Positions 26,989 to 34,826 of a DNA stretch of 64,000 bases are shown one piece after another. Positions within the stretch are counted from its first letter, which is position 1. Each line of letters begins with the position of its first letter. Under the pieces are notes generated by a model. That model worked only from the letters and a program-made list of their open reading frames with translations. It did no database searches and was not told where the DNA came from. The DNA comes from Couchioplanes caeruleus (GTDB lineage Bacteria; Actinomycetota; Actinomycetes; Mycobacteriales; Micromonosporaceae): the NCBI RefSeq assembly GCF_003751945.1, contig NZ_RJKL01000001.1, forward strand, positions 7,830,501 through 7,894,500, read 5' to 3'. Made by a program: the position numbers and the translations under genes.

Positions 26989-28290
26989 TCATGCCGCGAG
27001 CCTGAACCGTTCTGCGTGGATCTGGCTACGGGGGACCTTCAGGGCCCGCAGGGCGCGGATCACGGCCTCGGTCATCGGGGGCGGGCCGCAGACGAAGATG
27101 TCGCGCTCGGCGACGTCCGGCACCGTGGTGGCCAGGTTGTCCGGCGCGAACGGGGCGAACGGCGGGCTTCCGGCTCCCGTACGGCCGGCCAGCAGGTGCA
27201 CCCGCGCCCCGCGCTCGTGCGCCAGGGACTCCAGCTCGGCGAGCAGGACGGCGTCGGCCCGGCTGTGCACGCGGTAGAGCACCACGACGTCACCGGACAG
27301 CTCCTCGAGCAACGCCCGGATCGGCGTGACCCCCACTCCGCCGGCGACCAGCAGCGTCTTGTCGCGCGTGCGGCGCAGGGAGGTGAAGGCGCCGTACGGC
27401 CCCTCCGCGAACACCCGCGAGCCGACCGGGACGTGCCGCAGCGCCGCGCTCGCCCCGCCGACGGCCTTCGCGGTCAGCCGCAGCGTGCGCCCGTCCGGCG
27501 CCGCCGACAGCGAGAAGGGGTTCGCCTGCCACCAGCGGGCGTACCCGGGGAACCGCCAGATGAAGAACTGCCCGGCCCGGGCGGGCAGCCGGTCGAGGTC
27601 CCGGCCGGAGATGTGGACGGAGACCACGTCGTCGGACTCGGGCACCACCGCGGCGACCCGCAGCCGGTGCCGCGCGTTGCGCCACAGCGGCATCGCAATT
27701 CGGCCCACGAGCAGCGCCCCGAGCGCGAAGACCCACAACGCCCACCAGTACGCGGTCGCGACCGGTGCGGCCGTGAACGCCGAGACCTCGAACAACTGGT
27801 GGACCAGGACCAGCGCGACCGCCGCGTAGAGGAGCACGTGTACCGCGTGCCAGGTCTCGTACTGCAGGCGGCGGCGGACCGATCGGAGCGACGCCGCGGC
27901 CGCGACCACGACGACGACCAGCGCGATCATGCCGACCAGCGACCCCAGCATGCCTGCCAGGTTCCGGAACTGCTGCCAGGTCGAGGAGTGCGAGACGGCC
28001 GCGTAGCCCGCCATGACGAACAGCGGATGCAGCAGCACCACCCAGAACAGCGTGAACCCCGTCCACCGGTGCCACGAGGTGAGCCGGTCCATGCCCACCC
28101 GCCGGTCCAGCCACGGCAGCCGCGCGACGAGGGTGAGCTGCAGGATCATCAGCAGGGCGGCGTGCAGCCCGAGGAACTGCCCGACGCCGACCAGCGCGTG
28201 CTTCGGCTCGGGCGCGATGGTGAAGAACAACGTCCACACCACGGCGACGTTGAGGAGCACGAGACCCCAGAAGAGCTGAACGGTCCGCAT
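26989..28290 (-). CDS. Ferric-reductase-like membrane flavocytochrome
   Basis: A 433-residue protein. The N-terminal half has five to six membrane spans of the ferric reductase/NADPH oxidase type with paired His on helices (RLTSWHRWTGF, VVLLHPLF, ETWHAVHVLLY, LVLVHQLF), which would bind two b hemes. The cytoplasmic C-terminal half is an FAD/NAD(P)H reductase with NPFSLSAAPDG, EGPYGAF, VAGGVGVTPIRALL and CGPPPM. Electrons would move from cytoplasmic NAD(P)H to an acceptor outside, such as oxygen or ferric iron. It diverges from the type II NADH dehydrogenase. Confidence 0.85.
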   Translation of the reverse strand: MRTVQLFWGLVLLNVAVVWTLFFTIAPEPKHALVGVGQFLGLHAALLMILQLTLVARLPWLDRRVGMDRLTSWHRWTGFTLFWVVLLHPLFVMAGYAAVSHSSTWQQFRNLAGMLGSLVGMIALVVVVVAAAASLRSVRRRLQYETWHAVHVLLYAAVALVLVHQLFEVSAFTAAPVATAYWWALWVFALGALLVGRIAMPLWRNARHRLRVAAVVPESDDVVSVHISGRDLDRLPARAGQFFIWRFPGYARWWQANPFSLSAAPDGRTLRLTAKAVGGASAALRHVPVGSRVFAEGPYGAFTSLRRTRDKTLLVAGGVGVTPIRALLEELSGDVVVLYRVHSRADAVLLAELESLAHERGARVHLLAGRTGAGSPPFAPFAPDNLATTVPDVAERDIFVCGPPPMTEAVIRALRALKVPRSQIHAERFRLAA

Positions 28291-28435
28291 GCCGGCCTCC
28301 CACGGTTGACGGTGACCGTCCTCACGAAGCCGTGCCGGTGAGGCGGGCCGGGGTACAGGTGGAACTGACGAGCCGATCGCCCGTCCCCGCGTTGATACCG
28401 TACGCGGGGTACAACCACGAACACCGGAGGCTCAC

Positions 28436-29797
28436 ATGGCGCAACGCACTGCCCCACGGCATCGTGTGGTGATCGTCGGAGCCGGGTTCGGCGGCCTCTT
28501 CGCCGCGAAGGCGCTGCGCCGGGCCGACGTCGACATCACGCTGATCAACGGCACCGCGTACCACCTCTTCCAGCCGTTGCTCTACCAGGTCGCGACCGGG
28601 ATCCTCTCCGAGGGCGAGATCGCCCCGCCGATCCGCGAGATCCTCAAGCGCCAGGAGAACGTGGACGTCAAGCTGGGCTGGGTCACCGACGTCGACGTCG
28701 CGGCGAAGAAGGTCCTCGTCTCGGCGCCCGGCATCGACTACTCGGTCGAGTACGACACGCTCATCGTCGGCGCGGGCGCCAGCCAGTCCTACTTCGGCAA
28801 CGACCAGTTCGCCGACCATGCGCCGGGCATGAAGAGCATCGACGACGCGCTCGAGCTGCGGGCCCGGATCTTCGGCGCCTTCGAGCTGGCCGACCTGCAC
28901 GAGGACCCGGCCGAGCGGGAGCGGTGGATGACCTTCGTCGTCGTCGGCGCGGGGCCGACCGGCGTCGAGATGGCCGGGCAGATCGCCGAGCTGGCCCACC
29001 GCAACCTGCCCGGCCAGTACAAACACATCGACCCGCGCCAGGCCAGGGTGATCCTCATCGACGCCGTGGACGCGGTGCTGAAGACCTTCGGCGACCGTCT
29101 CTCCACCCGGGCGCTGCGCCAGTTGCACCTGCTCGGCGTCGAGGTCGAGCTGGAGACCAAGGTCGTCGGCGTGGACGCGACCGGCATCGACGTCGACACC
29201 CCGCGCGGACGCGAGCGCATCGCCTCGATGACGAAGATGTGGGCGGCCGGTGTCGCCGCCCCGCCGCTGTCCCGCAAGCTCGCCGCGGCCACCGGGGTGA
29301 AGACCGACCGGGCCGGCCGGATCCTGGTCGAGCCGGACTGCACGCTGCCCGGCCACCCGGAGATCTTCGCGGTCGGCGACATGATGGCCCTCGACAACCT
29401 GCCCGGTGTCGCCCAGGTGGCCATCCAGAGCGGACGGCACGCGGCCGACCAGATCAAGCGCCGCCTCGCGGGCCGGGAGACCGGCCGGAAGTTCACGTAC
29501 TTCGACAAGGGCAGCATGGCGACCATCTCGCGCTTCCACGCGGTCGCCAGCATCGGCAAGGTGCACGTCTCCGGCTTCATCGGCTGGCTGATGTGGCTCG
29601 CCGTCCACCTGCTGTATCTCGTCGGCTTCAAGAACCGGGTGACGGCCGTGCTGCACTGGTTCGTCAGCTTCCTCGGCCGGGGTCGCGCCGAGCGCGTGGC
29701 GACCTTCCAGCAGGCGTACGCCCGGGCCGCGGTCCGCGAGTACGGCGATCCGTTCGAGCGCCGCAGGGTGACCGCCGGACCGGACGCCGGAAAGTAG
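28436..29797 (+). CDS. ndh: Type II NADH dehydrogenase
   Basis: A 453-residue membrane-peripheral flavoprotein that oxidises NADH and reduces menaquinone without pumping protons. The FAD Rossmann motif is VVIVGAGFGGLFAAKAL at residues 10 to 26. HLFQPLLYQVATGILSEGEIA is the NDH-2 signature, and the second nucleotide motif is FVVVGAGPTGVEMAGQIAEL. The PEIFAVGDM block and a hydrophobic C-terminal stretch (IGWLMWLAVHLLYLVGF) that binds the membrane complete the family layout. The ATG follows ACCGGAGG. The length is normal. Confidence 0.92.
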   Translation: MAQRTAPRHRVVIVGAGFGGLFAAKALRRADVDITLINGTAYHLFQPLLYQVATGILSEGEIAPPIREILKRQENVDVKLGWVTDVDVAAKKVLVSAPGIDYSVEYDTLIVGAGASQSYFGNDQFADHAPGMKSIDDALELRARIFGAFELADLHEDPAERERWMTFVVVGAGPTGVEMAGQIAELAHRNLPGQYKHIDPRQARVILIDAVDAVLKTFGDRLSTRALRQLHLLGVEVELETKVVGVDATGIDVDTPRGRERIASMTKMWAAGVAAPPLSRKLAAATGVKTDRAGRILVEPDCTLPGHPEIFAVGDMMALDNLPGVAQVAIQSGRHAADQIKRRLAGRETGRKFTYFDKGSMATISRFHAVASIGKVHVSGFIGWLMWLAVHLLYLVGFKNRVTAVLHWFVSFLGRGRAERVATFQQAYARAAVREYGDPFERRRVTAGPDAGK

Positions 29798-29920
29798 CCG
29801 CCTCGCCGGCACCGGCCGAAAGGAGGAGGTGAGCAAGATCCTATTCAGCCGGGCGCCGGATGCCGTCCAGACTGTCGTTACGCCAGGCTTCCCTCGATCA
29901 ACCGACGGGGGAGGTACGGG

Positions 29921-30727
29921 ATGTCACGACGAGGATGGCGCGAGATCGTCCTGTTGTTGGGGGCGTTCGCCGCGTACAGCGGGGCGCGGATGCTGGCGGA
30001 TCCGGATCTCGCCTCGGCCCGCGCCACCGCCGCGGCCCTGCTCGACGCGGAGCGTCTGCTGCAGCTTGACGTCGAGGCCGCCCTCAACCGGGCCGTGACC
30101 GGCACGCCGTGGCTGGCCGCCGCGATGTCGTTCTGGTATGCCGCCCTGCACTACCTCGTGACCCCGCTGGTGCTGGTCTGGCTCTACCGGCGGTGCCCGG
30201 AGCGCTACCCGGTGGCCCGCAACGGCCTGATCATCGGTTCCGCGCTCGGCCTGGTCTGCTACGTGCTGCTGCCGACCGCGCCGCCCCGGCTCATGCCCAC
30301 GGGCTTCGTCGACACCCTCGCGAGCACGGCCGACCTGGGCTGGTGGTCGAGCCACGCGTCGGCGCCCGCCGGCCTCGGCCACTTCACCAACGAGCTCGCC
30401 GCCATGCCGTCGCTGCACGTGGGCTGGGCGTTCTGGGTCGCGTGGGCGGTGCCCGGCCTGCTGCCCCGGATGCTCGGCGGACTCTACGCCGCGATCACCG
30501 CGGTGGTGGTGGTCGGCACCGCCAATCACTGGGTACTTGACGCGATCGCCGGCGTAGCGGTGATCGCGGCCGGCATGCTGATATCCGGACGGCTGCGGCG
30601 CCGGCCGGTGCCTGGCCGTGCCGAGGGGGACGCCGTGGTCGCCCGGGTGCCGAAACAGGCCATGACCTGCCCCGACGGCCCGGCCGGCGAGGTGCGCCCC
30701 GCGGAGCCCGTGGGTGCCGCGGTGTAA
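29921..30727 (+). CDS. PAP2-family membrane phosphatase/phosphotransferase
   Basis: A 268-residue integral membrane protein with about six helices. The PAP2 catalytic motifs are in LPTAPPRLMPTGF (about 109), the MPSLHVGWAFW motif (about 162) and GTANHWVLDAIAG (about 196), with the catalytic His residues at SLHVGW and ANHWVLD. In actinomycetes such enzymes include inositol-phosphate transferases and lipid phosphatases; the actual substrate is unknown. The ATG follows GGGGGAGG. A short frame at 29829 overlaps its 5' region and is judged spurious. Confidence 0.8.
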   Translation: MSRRGWREIVLLLGAFAAYSGARMLADPDLASARATAAALLDAERLLQLDVEAALNRAVTGTPWLAAAMSFWYAALHYLVTPLVLVWLYRRCPERYPVARNGLIIGSALGLVCYVLLPTAPPRLMPTGFVDTLASTADLGWWSSHASAPAGLGHFTNELAAMPSLHVGWAFWVAWAVPGLLPRMLGGLYAAITAVVVVGTANHWVLDAIAGVAVIAAGMLISGRLRRRPVPGRAEGDAVVARVPKQAMTCPDGPAGEVRPAEPVGAAV

Positions 30728-30741
30728 CCTGCCCCACTTTC

Positions 30742-30776
30742 CTGACCGATCGGCCAGTCTCTGACCGATCGGTCAG
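30742..30776. promoter_or_regulatory. Twin TetR-type operators
   Basis: CTGACCGATCGGTCAG at 30761-30776 is a perfect 16-bp palindrome, preceded at 30742-30757 by CTGACCGATCGGCCAG with one base changed. The centres are 19 bases apart, about two helix turns. They lie just before the TetR gene start, so autorepression with co-regulation of the MMPL gene is expected. Confidence 0.85.
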
Positions 30777-30789
30777 GCATGCTGGGATC

Positions 30790-31335
30790 ATGGTTCGCGT
30801 CAGTACCCGCGATGAGATTCTCCGCGTCGCCGCCGAGCGGTTCGCCCATTTCGGGTACAAGGGCACCTCCCTGCAGGACATCGCCGCCGGGGTGGGATGC
30901 TCCAAGGCGACGCTGCTCTACCACTTCGCCAGCAAGGACGCGATCCTCGCCCAGCTTGTCGAGGCCGCCGCGCGCGAGCTCGGCGAGCTGGTCGCGCGGC
31001 TGGAGCCGCTCGACGCCGCCGCCGCCCAGGCCGCCGCCATCGACGGCTTCGTCGACCTCGTCCTGCGCTACCGGCGCGAGGCCGCGCTCATCTACGGCGG
31101 CATTCCGCAGTTCCTGCAGGAACCGGCGTTCGCCGACCTGCTCCCGCTCACCGACGCGCTCTGCGCCGCGCTCGCCGGGCGGTCCGATGACGCGAGCGCC
31201 TGCGTCGCCGCGAAAGTGGTCCTTTCCGGAATCGTCACCGTCGTCATCGACGAGGACAAGGACCCCACCGAGCTGCGGGCCGCCCTCCTGGGCGTGGCCC
31301 GGCGTGCCCTGATCCACCCTCACGAGAAGGACTGA
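30790..31335 (+). CDS. TetR family transcriptional regulator of the MMPL exporter
   Basis: A 181-residue TetR regulator with the DNA-binding domain at about residues 7 to 50 (TRDEILRVAAERFAHFGYKGTSLQDIAAGVGCSKATLLYHFASKD). The C-terminal half is helical and its ligand is unknown. Two near-identical 16-bp palindromes directly upstream are its likely operators. The gene ends one base before the MMPL gene start, so both are in one operon and the regulator probably responds to an exported compound. Confidence 0.9.
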   Translation: MVRVSTRDEILRVAAERFAHFGYKGTSLQDIAAGVGCSKATLLYHFASKDAILAQLVEAAARELGELVARLEPLDAAAAQAAAIDGFVDLVLRYRREAALIYGGIPQFLQEPAFADLLPLTDALCAALAGRSDDASACVAAKVVLSGIVTVVIDEDKDPTELRAALLGVARRALIHPHEKD

Positions 31336-31336
31336 C

Positions 31337-33511
31337 ATGGCAACCCTGCTGTACCGGCTCGGCCGGTTCTCGTTCCGCCGCCGCGGACTGGTGGTCGTCG
31401 TCTGGCTCGTGCTGCTGGCCGCCCTCGGCGGCGCGGCGCTGGCCTTCAAGGGCCCGACCGCGAGCGACTTCACCATGCCGGGCACCGAGTCCCAGCGCGC
31501 GATCGACGCCCTGCGGGAGGAGTTCCCGGAGGCCAGCGGCGCCACCGGGACCATCGTGGTGGCCGCTCCGCAGGGCCGCGCACTGACGGAACCGCAGCTC
31601 CAGCAGGCGGTGCAGGGCCTGGTCAAGGAGGCGTCCACGCTGCCGGGCGTGCTCGGGGCCATGGACCCGTACCAGGTGAAGGCGCTGTCGCAGGACGGCC
31701 GCCACGCGCTCGTCCAGGTCCAGTTCGCCGAGCGGGCCGACGGCGTCACCGCCGAGCAGCGCGACGCGTACGAGCACAGCGGCGCCGCCGCCGAGGCCGC
31801 GGGCCTGCGGGTGGAACACGGCGGGGAGGTGATGAACACCGAGCCGGAGGTCGGCGGCACCGAGGCCATCGGCGTGGTCATCGCTCTGATCGTCCTGGTG
31901 GTCACGTTCGGCTCGCTGGTCGCGGCGGGAATGACCATGCTCAACGCGCTCATCGGCGTCGGCGCCGGCATGGCCGGACTGTACGCACTGAGCGACGTCG
32001 TCTCGCTGACCAGCACCGCGCCGGTCCTCGCGCTCATGCTGGGCCTGGCCGTCGGGATCGACTACTCGCTCTTCATCACCTCCCGGCACCGCCAGCACCT
32101 GACCGAGGGCATGGAGCCGGAGGAGGCCGTGGGCCGGGCGGTGGGCACCGCCGGCTCCGCCGTGGTCTTCGCCGGCATCACCGTGATCATCGCGCTGGCC
32201 GGCCTCGCCGTGGTCAACATCCCGTTCCTGACCGTCATGGGCCTGGCCGCCGCCGGCACGGTCGCGGTGGCGGTTCTCGTGGCCATCACGCTGCTGCCCG
32301 CGCTGCTCGGCTTCGCCGGTGCCCGGGTGCTACCCCGGCGGCTGCGCGGTGCTTCCGACGCCGGTGCCGCCAAGGAGGGCTTCGGCTTCCGCTGGGCGCG
32401 CCTGGTGACGAAGCTGCGCGTACCCGTGATCGTGGTCGGCATCCTCGGCCTGGGCGCGCTGGCGCTGCCCGCCGCCGACATGCGGGTCGCACTGCCGGAC
32501 GCGAGCGCGAGCCCCGAGGGCACGGCCCCTCGCGAGGCCTCCGACCTGATCACCGAGGGCTTCGGCAAGGGCTTCAACGGCCGGCTCGCGCTCGTGGTCT
32601 CGAGCGACTCCCCGGAGCAGACGAAGGCCGCGGTCGGCGCTGTCAACCAGGCGCTGCAGGGTACGCCGAACCTGCTGGCCGTCACCCCGCCCAATCTCAG
32701 CCGGGACCAGCGCACCGCCCTGCTGGCGATCATCCCGACCACCGGGCCGACCGAGGAGGCCACCGAGACGCTGGTGCACGAGGTCCGCGACCGCACCCGC
32801 GGGCTCGGCGGGGCGGACGTCTCGCTCACCGGGCAGACCGCGGTCGGCATCGACGTGTCGGAGAAGCTTTCCGACGCCCTGCCGGTCTACCTCCTGCTCG
32901 TCGTCGGCCTGTCGGTCCTGCTGCTGATGCTGGTGTTCCGCTCGATCCTCGTGCCGCTCAAGGCCGCGCTCGGCTTCCTGCTCACCGTGGGTGCGACCTT
33001 CGGCATCACCGTCTGGGTGTTCCAGGAGGGCCACCTCGCGGACCTGGTCGGTCTCTCGGTGCCCGGCCCGCTGATCAGCTTCCTGCCGATCCTGCTCATC
33101 GGCATCCTCTTCGGCCTGGCGATGGACTACGAGGTCTTCCTGGTGTCTCGGATGCGCGAGGACTTCGTGCACGGCGAGACCCCGCAGGAGGCGACGATCA
33201 GCGGCATGGGCCACGGCGCCCGGGTGGTGACCGCCGCCGCGCTCATCATGATCTCGGTCTTCGCCGGCTTCGTGCTGCTGGACGACCCGGTCATCAAGTC
33301 CATGGGCTTCGCGTTGGCGGTGGGTGTCGCGATCGACGCGTTCGTCGTGCGGATGACGATCGTGCCCGCGGTCATCTCACTACTCGGTCGCTCAGCGTGG
33401 TGGTTGCCGGGTTGGCTGAACCGGCTGCTGCCGAATGTCGACATCGAGGGAGAAAAACTCCGAAAGGAGCTTGACCAGGCATCCGACCGGGTGCCGGTCA
33501 CCGTCGGGTGA
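31337..33511 (+). CDS. MMPL/RND-family membrane exporter
   Basis: A 724-residue transporter with twelve membrane helices in two repeats, each with a large outer loop. Typical blocks are ATLLYRLGRFSFRRRG at the start, ALMLGLAVGIDYSLFITSRHRQHL, VVFAGITVIIALAGLAV, FGLAMDYEVFLVSRMRED and the ending RSAWWLPGWLNRLLPNVDIEGE. The proton-relay GIDY and MDYEVF motifs are intact. It is co-transcribed with the TetR gene and likely exports lipid-like or antibiotic-like compounds. A strong terminator follows. A degenerate second copy of its 3' end is at 34435-34632. Confidence 0.9.
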   Translation: MATLLYRLGRFSFRRRGLVVVVWLVLLAALGGAALAFKGPTASDFTMPGTESQRAIDALREEFPEASGATGTIVVAAPQGRALTEPQLQQAVQGLVKEASTLPGVLGAMDPYQVKALSQDGRHALVQVQFAERADGVTAEQRDAYEHSGAAAEAAGLRVEHGGEVMNTEPEVGGTEAIGVVIALIVLVVTFGSLVAAGMTMLNALIGVGAGMAGLYALSDVVSLTSTAPVLALMLGLAVGIDYSLFITSRHRQHLTEGMEPEEAVGRAVGTAGSAVVFAGITVIIALAGLAVVNIPFLTVMGLAAAGTVAVAVLVAITLLPALLGFAGARVLPRRLRGASDAGAAKEGFGFRWARLVTKLRVPVIVVGILGLGALALPAADMRVALPDASASPEGTAPREASDLITEGFGKGFNGRLALVVSSDSPEQTKAAVGAVNQALQGTPNLLAVTPPNLSRDQRTALLAIIPTTGPTEEATETLVHEVRDRTRGLGGADVSLTGQTAVGIDVSEKLSDALPVYLLLVVGLSVLLLMLVFRSILVPLKAALGFLLTVGATFGITVWVFQEGHLADLVGLSVPGPLISFLPILLIGILFGLAMDYEVFLVSRMREDFVHGETPQEATISGMGHGARVVTAAALIMISVFAGFVLLDDPVIKSMGFALAVGVAIDAFVVRMTIVPAVISLLGRSAWWLPGWLNRLLPNVDIEGEKLRKELDQASDRVPVTVG

Positions 33512-33527
33512 CGTGAATCACCGTAGG

Positions 33528-33558
33528 AGAGCGGGTTGCCGGACCGGCAGCCCGCTCT
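33528..33558 (+). terminator. Terminator after the MMPL gene
   Basis: AGAGCGGGTTGCCGG (33528-33542) pairs with CCGGCAGCCCGCTCT (33544-33558) with one G-T pair, followed by a short T run. It lies 16 bases after the MMPL stop. A related hairpin recurs after the duplicated MMPL tail at 34647. Confidence 0.85.
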
Positions 33559-33715
33559 TTTCATTGCCTCCCCGATATGCGTTCCATCGCTCTACCGTCT
33601 GTAGCGATGAGAAACATATTTGTAATCGATGTCCTCAGCGCTACTGACCCTGCGTGCATTTTCGCTGAGCTATAGGTGATCTTGCCGATTTTCTAAATGG
33701 GCAAGTTTGATTACT

Positions 33716-33743
33716 GGCCGGTACGTCGGTTAACGTACCGGCC
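33716..33743. promoter_or_regulatory. Inverted repeat upstream of the small secreted gene
   Basis: GGCCGGTACGT (33716-33726) and ACGTACCGGCC (33733-33743) are perfect 11-base arms around a 6-base centre, 76 bases before the TTG start. Upstream, CTTGCC (33681-33686) and GGCAAG (33700-33705) form a second inverted repeat. The 33560-33715 stretch is clearly AT-richer than the rest of the window. The repeat could be an operator or an RNA hairpin. Confidence 0.5.
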
Positions 33744-33818
33744 GGCCGCCGCGGAAACCTGCGCTGCATCAGTGGTGCTTCCACAATGCGGGGCCGACAG
33801 CCTAGAAGGAGCTCTCTC

Positions 33819-34220
33819 TTGAAGACCACTCTGATGAGATTCGCCGCGGCGCTGATCGCAGCCTGCACAATGACGCTGGCAGCTCCCGTAGCGGCACATG
33901 CCGAGCCTGCCGGGAAGTACTACTACATCTGCGTTTTGCAGAATGGTTCCGACTACGTCATGAAGAGCGGCGAAAAGCTGAGCAACTGCAAAGGGTCGTA
34001 CCTGAAGAAGTACATCAATGGGCGTCAGGTCGACAATACTCGCCTCGCTGGCGATGGCAAACATGCCATGAAGGTGAAGAAGGACTTCATCGGATGCCTG
34101 ATCTCCATCTGGGGTACCGGGAGGTCCACCTTCTTGCTTGTGAAGTCGAGGGGGACGGACAAGTTCGCGTGGGTTAGCCTCGGGGGCTCCGTCTACGGAC
34201 TCCCGAAATGTCTCGCCTGA
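33819..34220 (+). CDS. Small secreted protein, foreign-looking
   Basis: A 133-residue secreted protein. The TTG at 33819 is chosen because GAAGGAG sits 7 bases before it; the ATG at 33834 is the alternative. The signal peptide is MKTTLMRFAAALIAACTMTLAA to about residue 28 (HAE). The mature domain is short, Lys-rich and basic (MKSGEKLSNCKGSYLKKYINGRQV, AMKVKKDF), with four Cys residues. No family is recognised. Its base composition and codon use are less GC-biased than its neighbours. It lies between the MMPL gene and a duplicate of its 3' end, which points to an insertion or duplication. Confidence 0.65.
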   Translation: MKTTLMRFAAALIAACTMTLAAPVAAHAEPAGKYYYICVLQNGSDYVMKSGEKLSNCKGSYLKKYINGRQVDNTRLAGDGKHAMKVKKDFIGCLISIWGTGRSTFLLVKSRGTDKFAWVSLGGSVYGLPKCLA

Positions 34221-34333
34221 CGGCCATCCCGAGCCACCCGAACAGGTCCGCGCTTGACGTAGCGAGTGGCTAGGTCTCGCCATTGCGTTAAGGCACCGTT
34301 CCACGGGTTTCGCTGTAGATGATTCATTCTTCC

Positions 34334-34396
34334 GAAGTCGGGCGGTCGTCCGGCCGGGCGGCCACAGGTCCCCACGGCGGGCGACCGCCCGACTTC
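34334..34396 (+). terminator. Long-stem terminator after the small secreted gene
   Basis: GAAGTCGGGCGGTCG (34334-34348) and CGACCGCCCGACTTC (34382-34396) are perfect 15-base arms, followed by TTCGTCT. The 33-base loop is GC-rich. It lies 114 bases past the stop of the small secreted gene. Confidence 0.65.
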
Positions 34397-34434
34397 TTCG
34401 TCTGATGAACATGTCCGTCCTGGCGCGCGGGCGG

Positions 34435-34632
34435 GGCTTCGCGCTGGCGGTCGACGCGTTCGTCGACGGGTTGACGATCGTGCCGCGGTCATCCCCTGCT
34501 TGGTCGCTCTGCGTGGTGGCTGGCGGGTTGGCTGAACCGGTTGCTGTCGAACGTCGACATCGCGGGAGAAAAGCTCCGAAAGACCCTTGACCAGGCATCC
34601 GACCGGGCGCCCGTTGCCGTTGGATGGCGGTT
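34435..34632 (+). pseudogene. Degenerate duplicate of the MMPL gene 3' end
   Basis: This stretch matches the last roughly 200 bases of the MMPL gene (33304-33511): GGCTTCGCG(C/T)TGGCGGT, GCGTTCGTCG, GTGGCTGGCGGGTTGGCTGAACCGG-like and GAAAA(G/A)CTCCGAAAG are shared. A 12-base gap after GGCGGT, and further small deletions break the reading frame. It has no ribosome site of its own. The following terminator is also a copy of the MMPL one, so gene tail and terminator were duplicated together. Confidence 0.85.
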
Positions 34633-34646
34633 TGTACCGAACGAGA

Positions 34647-34671
34647 GCGGGTTGCCACGGCGGCAACCCGC
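34647..34671 (+). terminator. Terminator copy after the MMPL remnant
   Basis: GCGGGTTGCC (34647-34656) and GGCAACCCGC (34662-34671) form a perfect 10-base stem with a 5-base loop followed by CCTTTTCATT. It is homologous to the terminator at 33528. Confidence 0.85.
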
Positions 34672-34741
34672 CCTTTTCATTGCCGGATTGTTACCTGAGC
34701 GTGGATCTCGCCGCTTGCGGAGCCGTCACACCGGGGAATAG

Positions 34742-34756
34742 GTTGCCGTCGGCAAC
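34742..34756. promoter_or_regulatory. Operator-like palindrome before the sugar ABC operon
   Basis: GTTGCC-GTC-GGCAAC (34742-34756) is a 6-base inverted repeat with a 3-base centre, 81 bases before the transporter ATPase start. It is the size expected for a LacI- or ROK-type repressor site. Confidence 0.4.
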
Positions 34757-34796
34757 AAAACATCGGAACGACCCCGACTCCCCTTCGGAGGCATCC

Positions 34797-34826
34797 ATGA
34801 CGATCGTGAGGTGGTGCGTGCGATGA
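34797..34826 (+). CDS. Short upstream ORF (possible leader peptide) before the sugar ABC operon
   Basis: ATG at 34797 is preceded by TTCGGAGGC, the best ribosome site in this gap, and encodes nine residues (MTIVRWCVR) before TGA. The TGA overlaps the ATG of the transporter ATPase (ATGA at 34823). Ribosomes terminating here could restart on the ATPase gene, so it may be a coupling leader rather than a functional peptide. It contains no run of one amino acid as in classical attenuators. Confidence 0.35.
   Translation: MTIVRWCVR

Noticed and set aside
29829..30098. A frame with strong AAAGGAGGA ribosome site before GTG at 29829
   Set aside because: It overlaps the 5' third of the PAP2 gene out of frame and has no family features; the ATG at 29921 has its own good site.
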